From Dietzia timorensis (GTDB taxonomy: Bacteria; Actinomycetota; Actinomycetes; Mycobacteriales; Mycobacteriaceae): DNA of 64,000 nt. Within the stretch, counting starts at the first letter, position 1, and every line of letters starts with the position of its first letter. The position numbers were made by a program, and so were the translations under genes. Of this stretch, positions 6,748-15,085 are shown one piece after another. The stretch is taken from the NCBI RefSeq assembly GCF_001659785.1, contig NZ_CP015961.1:2170001-2234000 (forward strand), read 5' to 3'. Under the pieces are notes generated by a model. It was given only the letters and a program-made list of their open reading frames with translations, did not search any database and was not told the DNA's origin.

Positions 6748-9671
6748 CGCCGGGCCTTTCGTTGTGCCTTCAACGGGGGCTGCGGAGTAGTCGATTGCAG
6801 AAAGGCATCGCGTGCCGATTCCGAGTCCTCGCGCAACGCCACAAGATCCATGAGCGCATCATCGGACAGCGCCGTCACACCGAGCGATCCCACGGTTATC
6901 TCCTGGAGTCCCTGCTTGTGGTCGAGGACGTCGGCGATGCGTTCCTCAACCGTTCCGGGCGCAACAAGCGTGTACACGTTGACGTCGCGCTCTTGACCGA
7001 TACGGTGCACACGGTCGGTGGCCTGGTCCTCGACCGCGGGGTTCCACCATCGATCGAGGTGGACGACATGGTTCGCCGCCGTGAGAGTGAGGCCTGTACC
7101 GCCGGCTCTGAGGGAGGCGAGAAAAATCGGCGGTCCATCCGGGTCCTGGAAGCGCTCGACCATCCGCGCACGTTCCTTCGCCGAAGAGGTGCCGGAGAGG
7201 AACGGGATTGGCTCCCCCGCTCGCCGCCCTAGAAACGGCAAGATCATCTCCCCGAAGGTGCGGTATTGCGTGAAGACGAGGACCTTTTCCCCTGCGTCGC
7301 CGGCAGTGGTGAGAATCTCGTCGAGGGCCTCGAGTTTCCCGGAGCGGTGCTCGCCGCCGCGGAGGAGCGCCGATCCGTCGGCCGCGTAGAGGGCCGGATG
7401 GTCGCATACCTGCTTGAGCGCTGTGAGGCCGGAGAGGATTGCGCCTTTTCGGCCACCGTCGGAGGCGTCTTTGACGTCTTCCATCATGTTCTTCACGACG
7501 GCGGTGTAGAGCGCTGCTTGCTCCGAGGTGAGGTACGAATCCACGCGGTGTTCGAGCTTCGCCGGAAGCTCGACGATCCCTGGATCCGACTTCGTTCTGC
7601 GCAGCAGGAATGGGGCGGCGAGGGCAACGAGTCGGCTCGCTGTGTCGGTGTCTGCGCTGGTCTCGATCGGAGTCGAGAACCGCGAGCGGAACACCTCCGC
7701 GGATCCGAACATTCCGGGGTTACAAAAGTCGAGGATCGCCCGCATGTCTTCGAGCCGGTTCTCTACAGGTGTACCGGTGAGCGCGACACGGTGTCGGGCG
7801 GGGAGGCGGCGTAGCGATTTAGCAGCTTGGGTGTCGACGTTTTTCACTGTCTGGGCTTCGTCGATGACGATGCGCTGGAAACTCACTGCTTCGAATGTGG
7901 CGAGATCCCTGACGATGGTGCCATACGTCGTCAGCACCACGTCGCTGTGCCTCATGGCTTCGCTCGCGGTGGTGGTGTCTGCGCGCTCCGGGCCGTGGTG
8001 AATCATCACCTCGAGGTCCGGCGCGAACTTCAGGGCCTCTAGTTGCCAGTTCCGTACGAGTGACAGCGGGGCCACGACCAGCGACGGCCTCGCGCGAGTG
8101 TCGCGAGAAAGCCGGTTGCGTTCAAGCGATTCGAGGGCGAGAACCTGCACCGTCTTTCCGAGCCCCATATCGTCCGCGAGGACGGCTCCGAGGCCCGCCG
8201 CGGCCATGCCAGCGAGCCACCGCACGCCATCGGCCTGGTAATCGCGCAACGTCGCCCGGAACGAGGACGGAATGTCGCCGAGAACGTCTTTCGGTTCCGG
8301 TATCTTCCACTCCAACGTGTCCGGCGCTGTGATGGCAACGCCTTCGGCCTCGGGGCTGAGCATGTTCGTTACGAACTCGCCGAGGGCGTGCTGCGTTCCG
8401 TCGCCGTCCGAATTCTTGTCCTCCTCCGCTCGCCCGCGCGCCTTTTCTAGGAATGCGGATGCCCGCCTGAGGGCTTCGCTGTCCGCGCGCACCCAGCGCC
8501 CCCGAAGCTGGACGAGGTCGCTCGACGCAGCGACCATTTTCTGCAGCTCGACCTCATCGACCGGTTCCCCGCCGACGAGCACCTCCCATCTGACCTCTCC
8601 GAGCTGCTGCACACCGAGCCTGGCCTCCGATTCGACCGCGGCGACGGTCGGTGTCGCGCGTACCTCGGTGCGCACCCGCGTCCAAGCACGGGGCAGGAGG
8701 ACCTCGATACCGCGCTCCTGCAGCGCGGCGGCGCCCCGCTCGACGAGTTCGACGATCGACTCCGCCGGAACCAGGAAGTCCACGCCGCCGGGAGCGGTCT
8801 CCGCCTCGGCGAGAGCGGGAAACGCGATCTTGGCGGTGTCGAGTATGCCGACGAGCACCGGCGCGACGAGTTCGGGATCATCAAGCGCATCGAAGGGACG
8901 AATACCATCGGCACCGAGGCGCACCAGCACCTGGATGCGCCAGAGCTCCTCCGTGGGTTCGAGGACGCGGAACACCACGTGAATATTGGCGGCCCCAGCC
9001 TGTGTGGCGAAGTCGCGAGAACGGGCGACCATCGAGTGCGAGCCCGCGACGGCGTTGTCCGTGGTGTCGACGAGCGCCTTGATGAAGCTCGGCATCGAGG
9101 GGCGCATGGAAAGGCGTCTGCGGGTTTCTGCATCCGCGATCCAGTCGGCGAAGGCGGCGACCTCGTCGTGCTCCATCGTACTCAGAAGGCGGGAAACCGA
9201 GCCCAGCCACGAGAGTATCTCGGGGCTGCGGAGCAGCTCCCAACGCGCGACGAACTCGTCTTCGTAGGAGACGACCGGAACGACCTGGGCCTGGGAGACG
9301 AGTTCGCGGACGCCGGCAGCGATCTGCGCGAACGCGCGGAGGTCCGGGCCGGCCCACCGGTCGGCGTCCTCGGCCGTCGCGTGGTCGAGGAGTTCGAGCG
9401 CAGATTCAGCGCGCAAGTACTTTCCCGGAACCTTCGCAAGGCGCCATACTCCCTTGACCGGGCCGCGTGCCTCTACCTTGTGGACGAGCCGAATACCTTC
9501 GATGATCTCGACCACGCGGGCGGGCGCACTCGAACCGGAAATCGCTGACGGATCTGCTACCGGGGCCACGGAGTCGGGCCGGCGGAGTCCGGTCTCGCAC
9601 CACACGGCGAGCGCCCCTTTACCGAATACCCCGCGTAGACGATAGGACGGCCGTGGCTTCACCACAGGCAC
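6744..9671 (-). CDS. SNF2 family DEAD/DEAH-box helicase
   Basis: 975-residue SF2 ATPase of the SNF2/Rad54 group (similar to HelZ-type proteins of mycobacteria). An N-terminal ~430 residue region of helicase-associated, unknown fold precedes RecA domain 1 with Walker A DDMGLGKT near residue 500 and the DEAH-type box DEAQ near 603, then RecA domain 2 with LRAGGTGLTLTAANHV and motif VI (QATDRVHRIGQ) near 887. Such proteins translocate on double-stranded DNA and remodel bound proteins. It is first in a four-gene overlapping operon with a SWIM protein and a nuclease/ATPase pair. Start is uncertain: GTG codons at 9671, 9665 and 9662 are in frame and none has a clear Shine-Dalgarno. Confidence 0.88.
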   Translation of the reverse strand: MPVVKPRPSYRLRGVFGKGALAVWCETGLRRPDSVAPVADPSAISGSSAPARVVEIIEGIRLVHKVEARGPVKGVWRLAKVPGKYLRAESALELLDHATAEDADRWAGPDLRAFAQIAAGVRELVSQAQVVPVVSYEDEFVARWELLRSPEILSWLGSVSRLLSTMEHDEVAAFADWIADAETRRRLSMRPSMPSFIKALVDTTDNAVAGSHSMVARSRDFATQAGAANIHVVFRVLEPTEELWRIQVLVRLGADGIRPFDALDDPELVAPVLVGILDTAKIAFPALAEAETAPGGVDFLVPAESIVELVERGAAALQERGIEVLLPRAWTRVRTEVRATPTVAAVESEARLGVQQLGEVRWEVLVGGEPVDEVELQKMVAASSDLVQLRGRWVRADSEALRRASAFLEKARGRAEEDKNSDGDGTQHALGEFVTNMLSPEAEGVAITAPDTLEWKIPEPKDVLGDIPSSFRATLRDYQADGVRWLAGMAAAGLGAVLADDMGLGKTVQVLALESLERNRLSRDTRARPSLVVAPLSLVRNWQLEALKFAPDLEVMIHHGPERADTTTASEAMRHSDVVLTTYGTIVRDLATFEAVSFQRIVIDEAQTVKNVDTQAAKSLRRLPARHRVALTGTPVENRLEDMRAILDFCNPGMFGSAEVFRSRFSTPIETSADTDTASRLVALAAPFLLRRTKSDPGIVELPAKLEHRVDSYLTSEQAALYTAVVKNMMEDVKDASDGGRKGAILSGLTALKQVCDHPALYAADGSALLRGGEHRSGKLEALDEILTTAGDAGEKVLVFTQYRTFGEMILPFLGRRAGEPIPFLSGTSSAKERARMVERFQDPDGPPIFLASLRAGGTGLTLTAANHVVHLDRWWNPAVEDQATDRVHRIGQERDVNVYTLVAPGTVEERIADVLDHKQGLQEITVGSLGVTALSDDALMDLVALREDSESARDAFLQSTTPQPPLKAQRKARR

Positions 9672-9770
9672 GCACCGGAGAAATCCACAGGGCCGATTTC
9701 GTCCACAGAAGCGATATCGATGTCGCCTTCGCGCGAGCGGAAACGGAGAGTTGCCGAATAGTCAGTGATC

Positions 9771-10574
9771 ATGGACTCCCCTTTCTCCCGCCGCGTGCAC
9801 TCTTCACACCATAGTGCCGCTCGTCTCCGACATTCCGCGGCACCTGAGTTCGCCGCGATCGTGCGGAGCGGGCGAAGGCTCGCGGGTTCGGTGTCGTGGG
9901 CGGCGGTCGCGATCGTGGTCGCATTGTGCCTCGCGGTGGCCGCCGTGCTCCACGGCCCGGCGGAGGAGGCGGTGCCCGGCTCTCCGAGCATGTCCGACGT
10001 CATAAGTGCGATCGATTCGGTGTCCGAGGTCTTCGACCGGCCTGATGTCCCGGGGTATGGCAGGGACTGTCCGGGGCCGTGTTCTTTCGGTCGGGCGTGG
10101 TCGGATGCGACGGAGGCGCCGGGCGGCGGGAACGGGTGCTCGACGCGCGAGGACGTGTTGGCGCGCGATATCCGGGGCGCCGAGCGGGTGCCTGGTGAGC
10201 ATTGCGCGCGAACGGGTGGCGTGTTGGTGGATCCGTATTCGGGAGAGGAGCTTGTGCTGGCGGGCACATATCAGTCGGTGCATATCGATCACGTGTACGC
10301 GCTGTCGGCGGCGTGGGACATGGGTGCTCACGCGTGGCCACAGGAAAAGCGCGAGCGTTTCGCGAACGATGTCGACGCGAATCTTCTGGCGGTCGCCGGG
10401 CACGCGAACATGGCCAAGGGCGATGCGTTGCCGAGCGGGTGGATGCCCGTGGAGCCGTGGCAGTGTTTCTATGCGTGGCGCGTCGCGGTAGCCGCCTCTA
10501 CATATGACTTACCGCTCACCAGCGCGGACCTGAAGCAGCTGCGCGAGAGTGCGCGGAGCTGCCCAGACGGCTGA
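9771..10574 (+). CDS. exported or membrane-anchored HNH nuclease (DUF1524-like)
   Basis: About 267 residues. A single hydrophobic segment near residues 41-60 (AVAIVVALCLAVAAVL) after a basic N-terminus suggests a signal peptide or membrane anchor, placing the rest outside. The C-terminal half has the HNH pattern of DUF1524/GmrSD-C-type nucleases: HIDHVYAL, then DANLLAVAGHANMAKGD and a PxxxW-like end. Five cysteines, four of them in the exported part, fit an extracellular protein. Family knowledge: actinobacterial secreted HNH proteins are common and may scavenge DNA. It is divergent from the SNF2 operon. Starts at ATG 9771 or GTG 9765; no clear ribosome site distinguishes them. Its 3' flank carries the IS481 insertion 43 bp on. 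Confidence 0.75.
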   Translation: MDSPFSRRVHSSHHSAARLRHSAAPEFAAIVRSGRRLAGSVSWAAVAIVVALCLAVAAVLHGPAEEAVPGSPSMSDVISAIDSVSEVFDRPDVPGYGRDCPGPCSFGRAWSDATEAPGGGNGCSTREDVLARDIRGAERVPGEHCARTGGVLVDPYSGEELVLAGTYQSVHIDHVYALSAAWDMGAHAWPQEKRERFANDVDANLLAVAGHANMAKGDALPSGWMPVEPWQCFYAWRVAVAASTYDLPLTSADLKQLRESARSCPDG

Positions 10575-10611
10575 TGAGCGGTAGGTGCGGAGCCTGCGGG
10601 GTTTCGCCCGG

Positions 10612-10617
10612 CCTAGC
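10612..10617. repeat. left target-site duplication CCTAGC of the IS481 element
   Basis: CCTAGC, matched exactly at 11727-11732. Reading on the minus strand it contains the TAG stop codon used by the transposase. Confidence 0.9.
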
Positions 10618-11653
10618 TGTGATGTCTAGGGAGGTTGGTCAGTCGGGTGACTGGGGGCTGGCCTCCTATAGCGGAATGTGCTCGGTGATGATTGTAGAAG
10701 TGCATCCACTCGGGCAGGGCTGCGTTGCGCTGTGCGGTTGACGAGTAGAACTGGGCGTAGGCCCAGCCGTCGGACAATGTGCGGTGGAAACGCTCGATCT
10801 TGCCGTTGGTCTGGGGCCGGTAGGGACGTGTGCGCTTGTGCTTGATACCCAGGTCAGCACATGCATCTCGCCAGGTGTGGGCGCGGTAACACGAGCCGTT
10901 GTCGGAAAGAACTCGTTCGACCACGACGCCTCGTTCGGCAAACCACGCACTCGCTCGGCGCAGGACCTCGATCGCGGTCTCGGCCTTCTCATCAGAGCAG
11001 ATCTCGGCGTAGGCGACCCGGGAGTGGTCATCGATCACCGTGTGGACGTAGGCGGTGCCGATTCGGGGGCGGTAATCCTTCCCACGTTCGCCCGTTCGAT
11101 GCGCTGTTGCTAGCGAATTCTGCTGGCCCTGCTTGCGACCGACGAACTTGTGTCCGCCGCCGTCGGGGATGTTGCCGAACTTGGTGACGTCGACGTGGAT
11201 CATTGAGCCTGGATAGGGGTGCTCGTAACGGCGCAGCGGCTCCCCAGTGACGCGGTCGATGTAGGTGAGTCGGTTGATCCGGCATCGCGCCAGCACCGCA
11301 TGTACGGTCGAGGCAGGCACGCCGAGCCGGCCAGCGATCTGGACCGGTCCGAGCCGCTTGCGCCAGCGCAGCGCCACGATCCGACGCACGACTGACTGCG
11401 GTGTCTTGTTCGGGCTACGGCGAGGACGCGAGCTGCGATCTGCCATTCCCGAGGCGCCTTCGGCCCGGTATCTATCAGCCCACTTTCTCGCTGTGCGCGG
11501 CGCGACCATGAACATTTTCGCTACCGCTGAATACGTCCAATGGTCCTCGACGACCAACTTCGCCAGCCGCAATCGTGTGCGTGGCGTCAAGACAGCGTTA
11601 GCGTGGGACATGAAGACCTCCGGGACGTGAAGCGGTGAACTAGACAGCTCCAC
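10613..11653 (-). CDS. IS481 family transposase
   Basis: 346-residue DDE transposase, full length for the family. N-terminal helix-turn-helix regions (about residues 30-75 and 85-135) bind the inverted repeats; the rve/DDE integrase core follows with MIHVDVTKFG, VIDDHSRVAY, LSDNGSCYR and RPQTNGKIERFHRT, giving the D, D and E residues. The start has a GGAG-rich region only moderately placed. The unusual point is the end: the last serine codon is completed, and the TAG stop supplied, by the target-site duplication outside the element proper (10613-10617). Confidence 0.95.
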   Translation of the reverse strand: MELSSSPLHVPEVFMSHANAVLTPRTRLRLAKLVVEDHWTYSAVAKMFMVAPRTARKWADRYRAEGASGMADRSSRPRRSPNKTPQSVVRRIVALRWRKRLGPVQIAGRLGVPASTVHAVLARCRINRLTYIDRVTGEPLRRYEHPYPGSMIHVDVTKFGNIPDGGGHKFVGRKQGQQNSLATAHRTGERGKDYRPRIGTAYVHTVIDDHSRVAYAEICSDEKAETAIEVLRRASAWFAERGVVVERVLSDNGSCYRAHTWRDACADLGIKHKRTRPYRPQTNGKIERFHRTLSDGWAYAQFYSSTAQRNAALPEWMHFYNHHRAHSAIGGQPPVTRLTNLPRHHS

Positions 11654-11726
11654 TCCACTACCGGAGGTCTTCCCTTGTCACCCCAACTCACCGCCCAGCA
11701 GCGGTACAACCTCCCCGGACATCACA
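10618..11726 (-). mobile_element. IS481-family insertion sequence, complete, 1109 bp
   Basis: Terminal inverted repeats: left end TGTGATGTCTAGGGAGGTTG at 10618-10637 and its near-complement at 11707-11726, differing at two positions (TA versus CG). It is flanked by identical 6-bp direct repeats CCTAGC (10612-10617 and 11727-11732), the NCTAGN target known for IS481. One intact transposase fills it, on the minus strand. Everything seen is consistent with an intact and fairly recent insertion. Confidence 0.93.
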
Positions 11727-11732
11727 CCTAGC
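11727..11732. repeat. right target-site duplication CCTAGC, contains the helicase stop codon
   Basis: Exact copy of 10612-10617. On the minus strand its TAG (11730-11728) is the stop codon of the DEAD-box helicase, so the insertion left that gene complete. Confidence 0.9.
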
Positions 11733-13599
11733 GGAAGTTGCGGCGGTCGCCGCGGCGGTTATTGTTGCCGCGGAACCCGCCTTTGCCGCGATCGCCCCGA
11801 TCTCCGCGGTCACCGCGATCGCCGCCGGAGCGGTGGGAGCCGGGACGCCCCGACGGCGGTCCGGCATCCGGCCGGATATCGATCGCCTGGCCGGACACGA
11901 CGATGTCCTTCATCTGGTCGATGTCGCCCGAGGTGAGGTGTGAGGGAAGCTCGACGAGGGTGTGGTCGAAACGGATCTGGATCCGCCCGATGTCCGAGCC
12001 CTTGAGTCCCGCCTCATTGGCGAGGGCGCCCATGATCGAGCCGGGCTTGACCCCCGAACGCTTGCCGACGGCGATGCGGTACATCGAGAAATTGCCACCG
12101 GAATCGCGGCGGTTATCGCGGCGCGGTCCCCGGTCGCCTCGGTCGTCGAAGTCGCGGCGCGGTCCCCGGTCGCCGCGATCGCCCCGATCGTTGCGACGCT
12201 GCTTCGGCTGCTCCTTCATAAGGAACTCGTCGGAGTTGCGCGACTGGGTCGCGAGCGCGGCGGCGATGTCCTCCATGGGCACGGAGTGCTCGGAGGCATA
12301 CTGCTCGACGAGGCGGCGGAAAAGCGCGAGGTTCGAGTCCTGCAGCGACTCGGTGATCGACTCGGCGAACTTCGTCATGCGCATCTCGTTGACGTCGTCG
12401 ACCGAGGGGAGCTGAATCTCCTGCAGCGACTGGCGGGTGGCGCGCTCGATCTGCGAGAGCAGGCGGCGCTCACGGGGCGTGACGAACAGCAGGGCGTGGC
12501 CGCTGCGCCCCGCGCGACCGGTACGCCCGATCCGGTGGACGTAGGACTCGACGTCGTGCGGGATGTCGTAGTTGACGACGTGGCTGATGCGGGGCACGTC
12601 GAGTCCACGGGCGGCGACGTCGGTCGCGACGAGGATATCGATGCGGCCGTCCTTGAGCTGGTCGATCGTGCGCTCGCGGAGGTTCTGCGGGATATCACCG
12701 TTAATCGGCGCGGCCGAGAAGCCGCGGGCGCGCAGACGCTCGGCGAGCTCCTCGGTCGCCTGCTTCGTGCGCACGAACATGATCATCGCGTCGAAGTCCT
12801 CGACCTCGAGCACGCGGGTGAGTGCATCGAGCTTGTCGCGGTGCTGGACGATGACGTAGCGCTGCTCAATCGTCGACGCGGTGGCGGTCTTCGACTTGAC
12901 CTTCACCTCCGCCGGATCGGTGAGGTACTGCTGAGAGATGCGGCGGATCCCGTTGGGCATGGTCGCCGAGAACAGCGCTACCTGGGTGGCCTCCGGGGTG
13001 TCCTCGAGGACGCGTTCGACGTCCTCCTGGAAGCCCATCGTGAGCATCTCGTCGGCCTCGTCGAGCACGAGGTGGCGTAGGCCCGAAAGGTCGAGGGTGC
13101 CCTTTTCGAGGTGATCGATCACGCGGCCCGGTGTGCCGACGATGATCTGTGCGCCGCGGCGCAGCCCCGACAGTTGGATGCCGTAGGCCTGGCCGCCGTA
13201 GATCGGCAGGATATTGACGCCGTTGAGCTTGGAGGAATAGGTGACGAAGGCCTCGGCGACCTGGAGCGCGAGCTCACGGGTCGGCGCCAAGACCAGTGCC
13301 TGCGGGGCACGCAGGTCGTGATCGATGAGCGAGAGGATCGGCAGTGCGAACGCGGCCGTCTTACCGGTGCCGGTCTGCGCGAGGCCCACGACGTCACGCC
13401 CCGAAAGGATCAGCGGGATCGTCGCTTCCTGAATCGCCGACGGCGACTCGTAACCGACCGAGGTGACGGCGTCGAGAACCTTGGGATGCAGGTCCATCTC
13501 CGCAAAGGTAGGGCCTTCGCTCTTCTTCTCCTCAGGCGCCGCCTCCGCGGCGGCGTTCGTCGAGTCGTTTGTGGCCGAATCGGCCTGGTCATTCTCCAT
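11728..13599 (-). CDS. deaD: DEAD-box RNA helicase with Arg/Gly/Asp-rich tail (DeaD/CsdA type)
   Basis: 623-residue ATP-dependent RNA helicase that remodels RNA during ribosome assembly and mRNA decay, often cold-induced. Q motif (FAEMDLHPKVLDAV...SAIQ, residues 32-57), Walker A AQTGTGKT near 74-81, DEAD box in VLDEADEML near 180, SAT, and motif VI HRIGRTGRAG are all present. A DbpA-like RNA-binding domain lies near 505-575 (AVGKRSGVKPGSIMGAL). Two low-complexity tracts, about 455-500 and 585-623, are built of repeated GDR/DRG units and are probably disordered RNA-binding tails. ATG at 13599 has GGAGACC before it. Followed by the IS481 element, which abuts its stop codon without shortening it. 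Confidence 0.95.
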   Translation of the reverse strand: MENDQADSATNDSTNAAAEAAPEEKKSEGPTFAEMDLHPKVLDAVTSVGYESPSAIQEATIPLILSGRDVVGLAQTGTGKTAAFALPILSLIDHDLRAPQALVLAPTRELALQVAEAFVTYSSKLNGVNILPIYGGQAYGIQLSGLRRGAQIIVGTPGRVIDHLEKGTLDLSGLRHLVLDEADEMLTMGFQEDVERVLEDTPEATQVALFSATMPNGIRRISQQYLTDPAEVKVKSKTATASTIEQRYVIVQHRDKLDALTRVLEVEDFDAMIMFVRTKQATEELAERLRARGFSAAPINGDIPQNLRERTIDQLKDGRIDILVATDVAARGLDVPRISHVVNYDIPHDVESYVHRIGRTGRAGRSGHALLFVTPRERRLLSQIERATRQSLQEIQLPSVDDVNEMRMTKFAESITESLQDSNLALFRRLVEQYASEHSVPMEDIAAALATQSRNSDEFLMKEQPKQRRNDRGDRGDRGPRRDFDDRGDRGPRRDNRRDSGGNFSMYRIAVGKRSGVKPGSIMGALANEAGLKGSDIGRIQIRFDHTLVELPSHLTSGDIDQMKDIVVSGQAIDIRPDAGPPSGRPGSHRSGGDRGDRGDRGDRGKGGFRGNNNRRGDRRNFR

Positions 13600-13758
13600 G
13601 GAGGTCTCCGTTTCCGCGCCTCACTAACTGGAGGAGTGGATCACTGGCCGCACAATCGGCCGTATTGTTTCGTCAGGTTCTCGGCCGGATAGTCGGCCAC
13701 GAGCGAATCGCCGGCCTCGGTACCGGAATCCGTGATTGGGTGGGCGTCGATCGTCCTC

Positions 13759-13776
13759 GAGCACGAAAAAGTGCTC
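13759..13776 (-). terminator. weak hairpin after the MFS gene
   Basis: GAGCAC-GAAAAA-GTGCTC, a perfect 6-bp stem with a 6-nt loop beginning 1 bp after the MFS transporter stop codon. There is no trailing T-tract (the T run is in the loop), so termination is only a guess. The rest of 13600-13758 is the leader of the helicase gene, with no further gene seen. Confidence 0.3.
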
Positions 13777-13777
13777 A

Positions 13778-15085
13778 TCAAAGACTTGAGTCTACGCCGC
13801 GACGCCCCGATTCTCTCGGCACGTTTGATGGGTCGTCTGATTCGTTCACCTCATCAGCGGTGACCCGATCGGCTGGCCGCACTGTAGGCAGGCCGAGCCA
13901 TGCGATACCAACGATAACGCAAATCGCGCCCGCAGCCGCAAACGCCCAGTCATAACCCACTTTATCGACGATCAATCCCGCGGCAATCGGACCGGAAATC
14001 GTTCCCGCGTCCTGGACCATCTGGTAGCTGGCCATCACCTTTCCGCCGGATCGTTCCTTACCGATGACGTCGGCCACCACTGCTTGCTGGGCCGGGTTGA
14101 GAATTCCGCCGCCCATGCCCGCGATAACCGAGAGGGCGATGAACATCCACTCGTTGTGGACGAGTCCAAGCGTCCCGACGGTGACACCGGTGATGAGGAA
14201 GCCCACCACGATGAGCGGCTTGCGGCCGAGCGTATCCGCCAGGCGTCCGGCGAACAGTACGACCGTCGCGGTGCCGACGGCGAAGCACGCGAGCGAGATA
14301 CCGGCAATGCGCGCGCCGTTGTCGAAGGCCTGCGCGGCGAACAGCGGAACGATGGCCACGCGCATGCCGAACGAACACCAGCCGTTGGCGAAAGCACCGG
14401 CCAGCGCGCCGACGTACCGGGCCTGCCGGATCGCCTCGGAGAAGAGCATCGGCGGCTGGGCGTCGTCCCCGGGCTGCCGGCGTCGTCCCTCGCGGAGGAA
14501 GATCGCCACCACTGCCGTCGCGATCAGGAGTGCGCCGGCATAGATGAAGAACGGAATCCGCATCCCGAGGGCCCCGAGGAGCCCGCCGAGTACCGGTCCG
14601 GCGATATTTCCGATGAGGAAGGCGGAAGCGTAGTAGCTCGACACCCTACCCCGCGCCTCGACCGGGGCGAGGCGGACGAGTAGGGCCGCTGCCGAGATCG
14701 TGAACATCGTCGAACCGAGTCCGCCGAGCCCACGGAAGATGAGCATCTGCCAATAGTCCTGCGCCAGTCCCGTCGCCAGGGTGGACAGTGCGACGATCAC
14801 GAGACCGGTGAGATAGACCTTGCGCTCACCCAACCGGTCGATGAGGGTGCCACCGACGGGTGCGAAAATCAGTCGGCAGAACGCGAATGCGCTAACCACC
14901 ACCGAGGCCGCGGTGACCGACACGTTGAACGATTGGGCGAACTGCGGAAGCACCGGAGCGACAAGCCCGAAACCGAGCGCGACCAGCAGCGCTCCTGCAA
15001 TGAGCACCCAGAGATCTGCGGGGATTCTCGGTTCGCCACCGTGTGCGCCACCCGCGGGCGCCGATTTTCTACCCAAGGCCATCAT
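13778..15085 (-). CDS. MFS transporter (drug or metabolite efflux type)
   Basis: 435 residues with about 12 hydrophobic membrane segments, beginning with LWVLIAGALLVALGFGLVAP. The MFS motif A is visible as GGTLIDRLGERKV between helices 2 and 3, and a second copy GRLADTLGRKPL lies between helices 8 and 9, marking the two six-helix halves. Motif C-like glycines (GNIAGPVLGGLLG) in helix 5 suggest the antiporter/efflux branch. Its first codons overlap the stop of the M20 peptidase by 4 bp, so it is the third gene of a coupled unit with a peptidase and a PLP protein. Substrate unknown. Confidence 0.88.
   Translation of the reverse strand: MMALGRKSAPAGGAHGGEPRIPADLWVLIAGALLVALGFGLVAPVLPQFAQSFNVSVTAASVVVSAFAFCRLIFAPVGGTLIDRLGERKVYLTGLVIVALSTLATGLAQDYWQMLIFRGLGGLGSTMFTISAAALLVRLAPVEARGRVSSYYASAFLIGNIAGPVLGGLLGALGMRIPFFIYAGALLIATAVVAIFLREGRRRQPGDDAQPPMLFSEAIRQARYVGALAGAFANGWCSFGMRVAIVPLFAAQAFDNGARIAGISLACFAVGTATVVLFAGRLADTLGRKPLIVVGFLITGVTVGTLGLVHNEWMFIALSVIAGMGGGILNPAQQAVVADVIGKERSGGKVMASYQMVQDAGTISGPIAAGLIVDKVGYDWAFAAAGAICVIVGIAWLGLPTVRPADRVTADEVNESDDPSNVPRESGRRGVDSSL

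Noticed and set aside
10618-11726. interruption of the DEAD-box helicase by the IS481 element
   Set aside because: The helicase frame is complete because the TAG stop is restored in the right target duplication.
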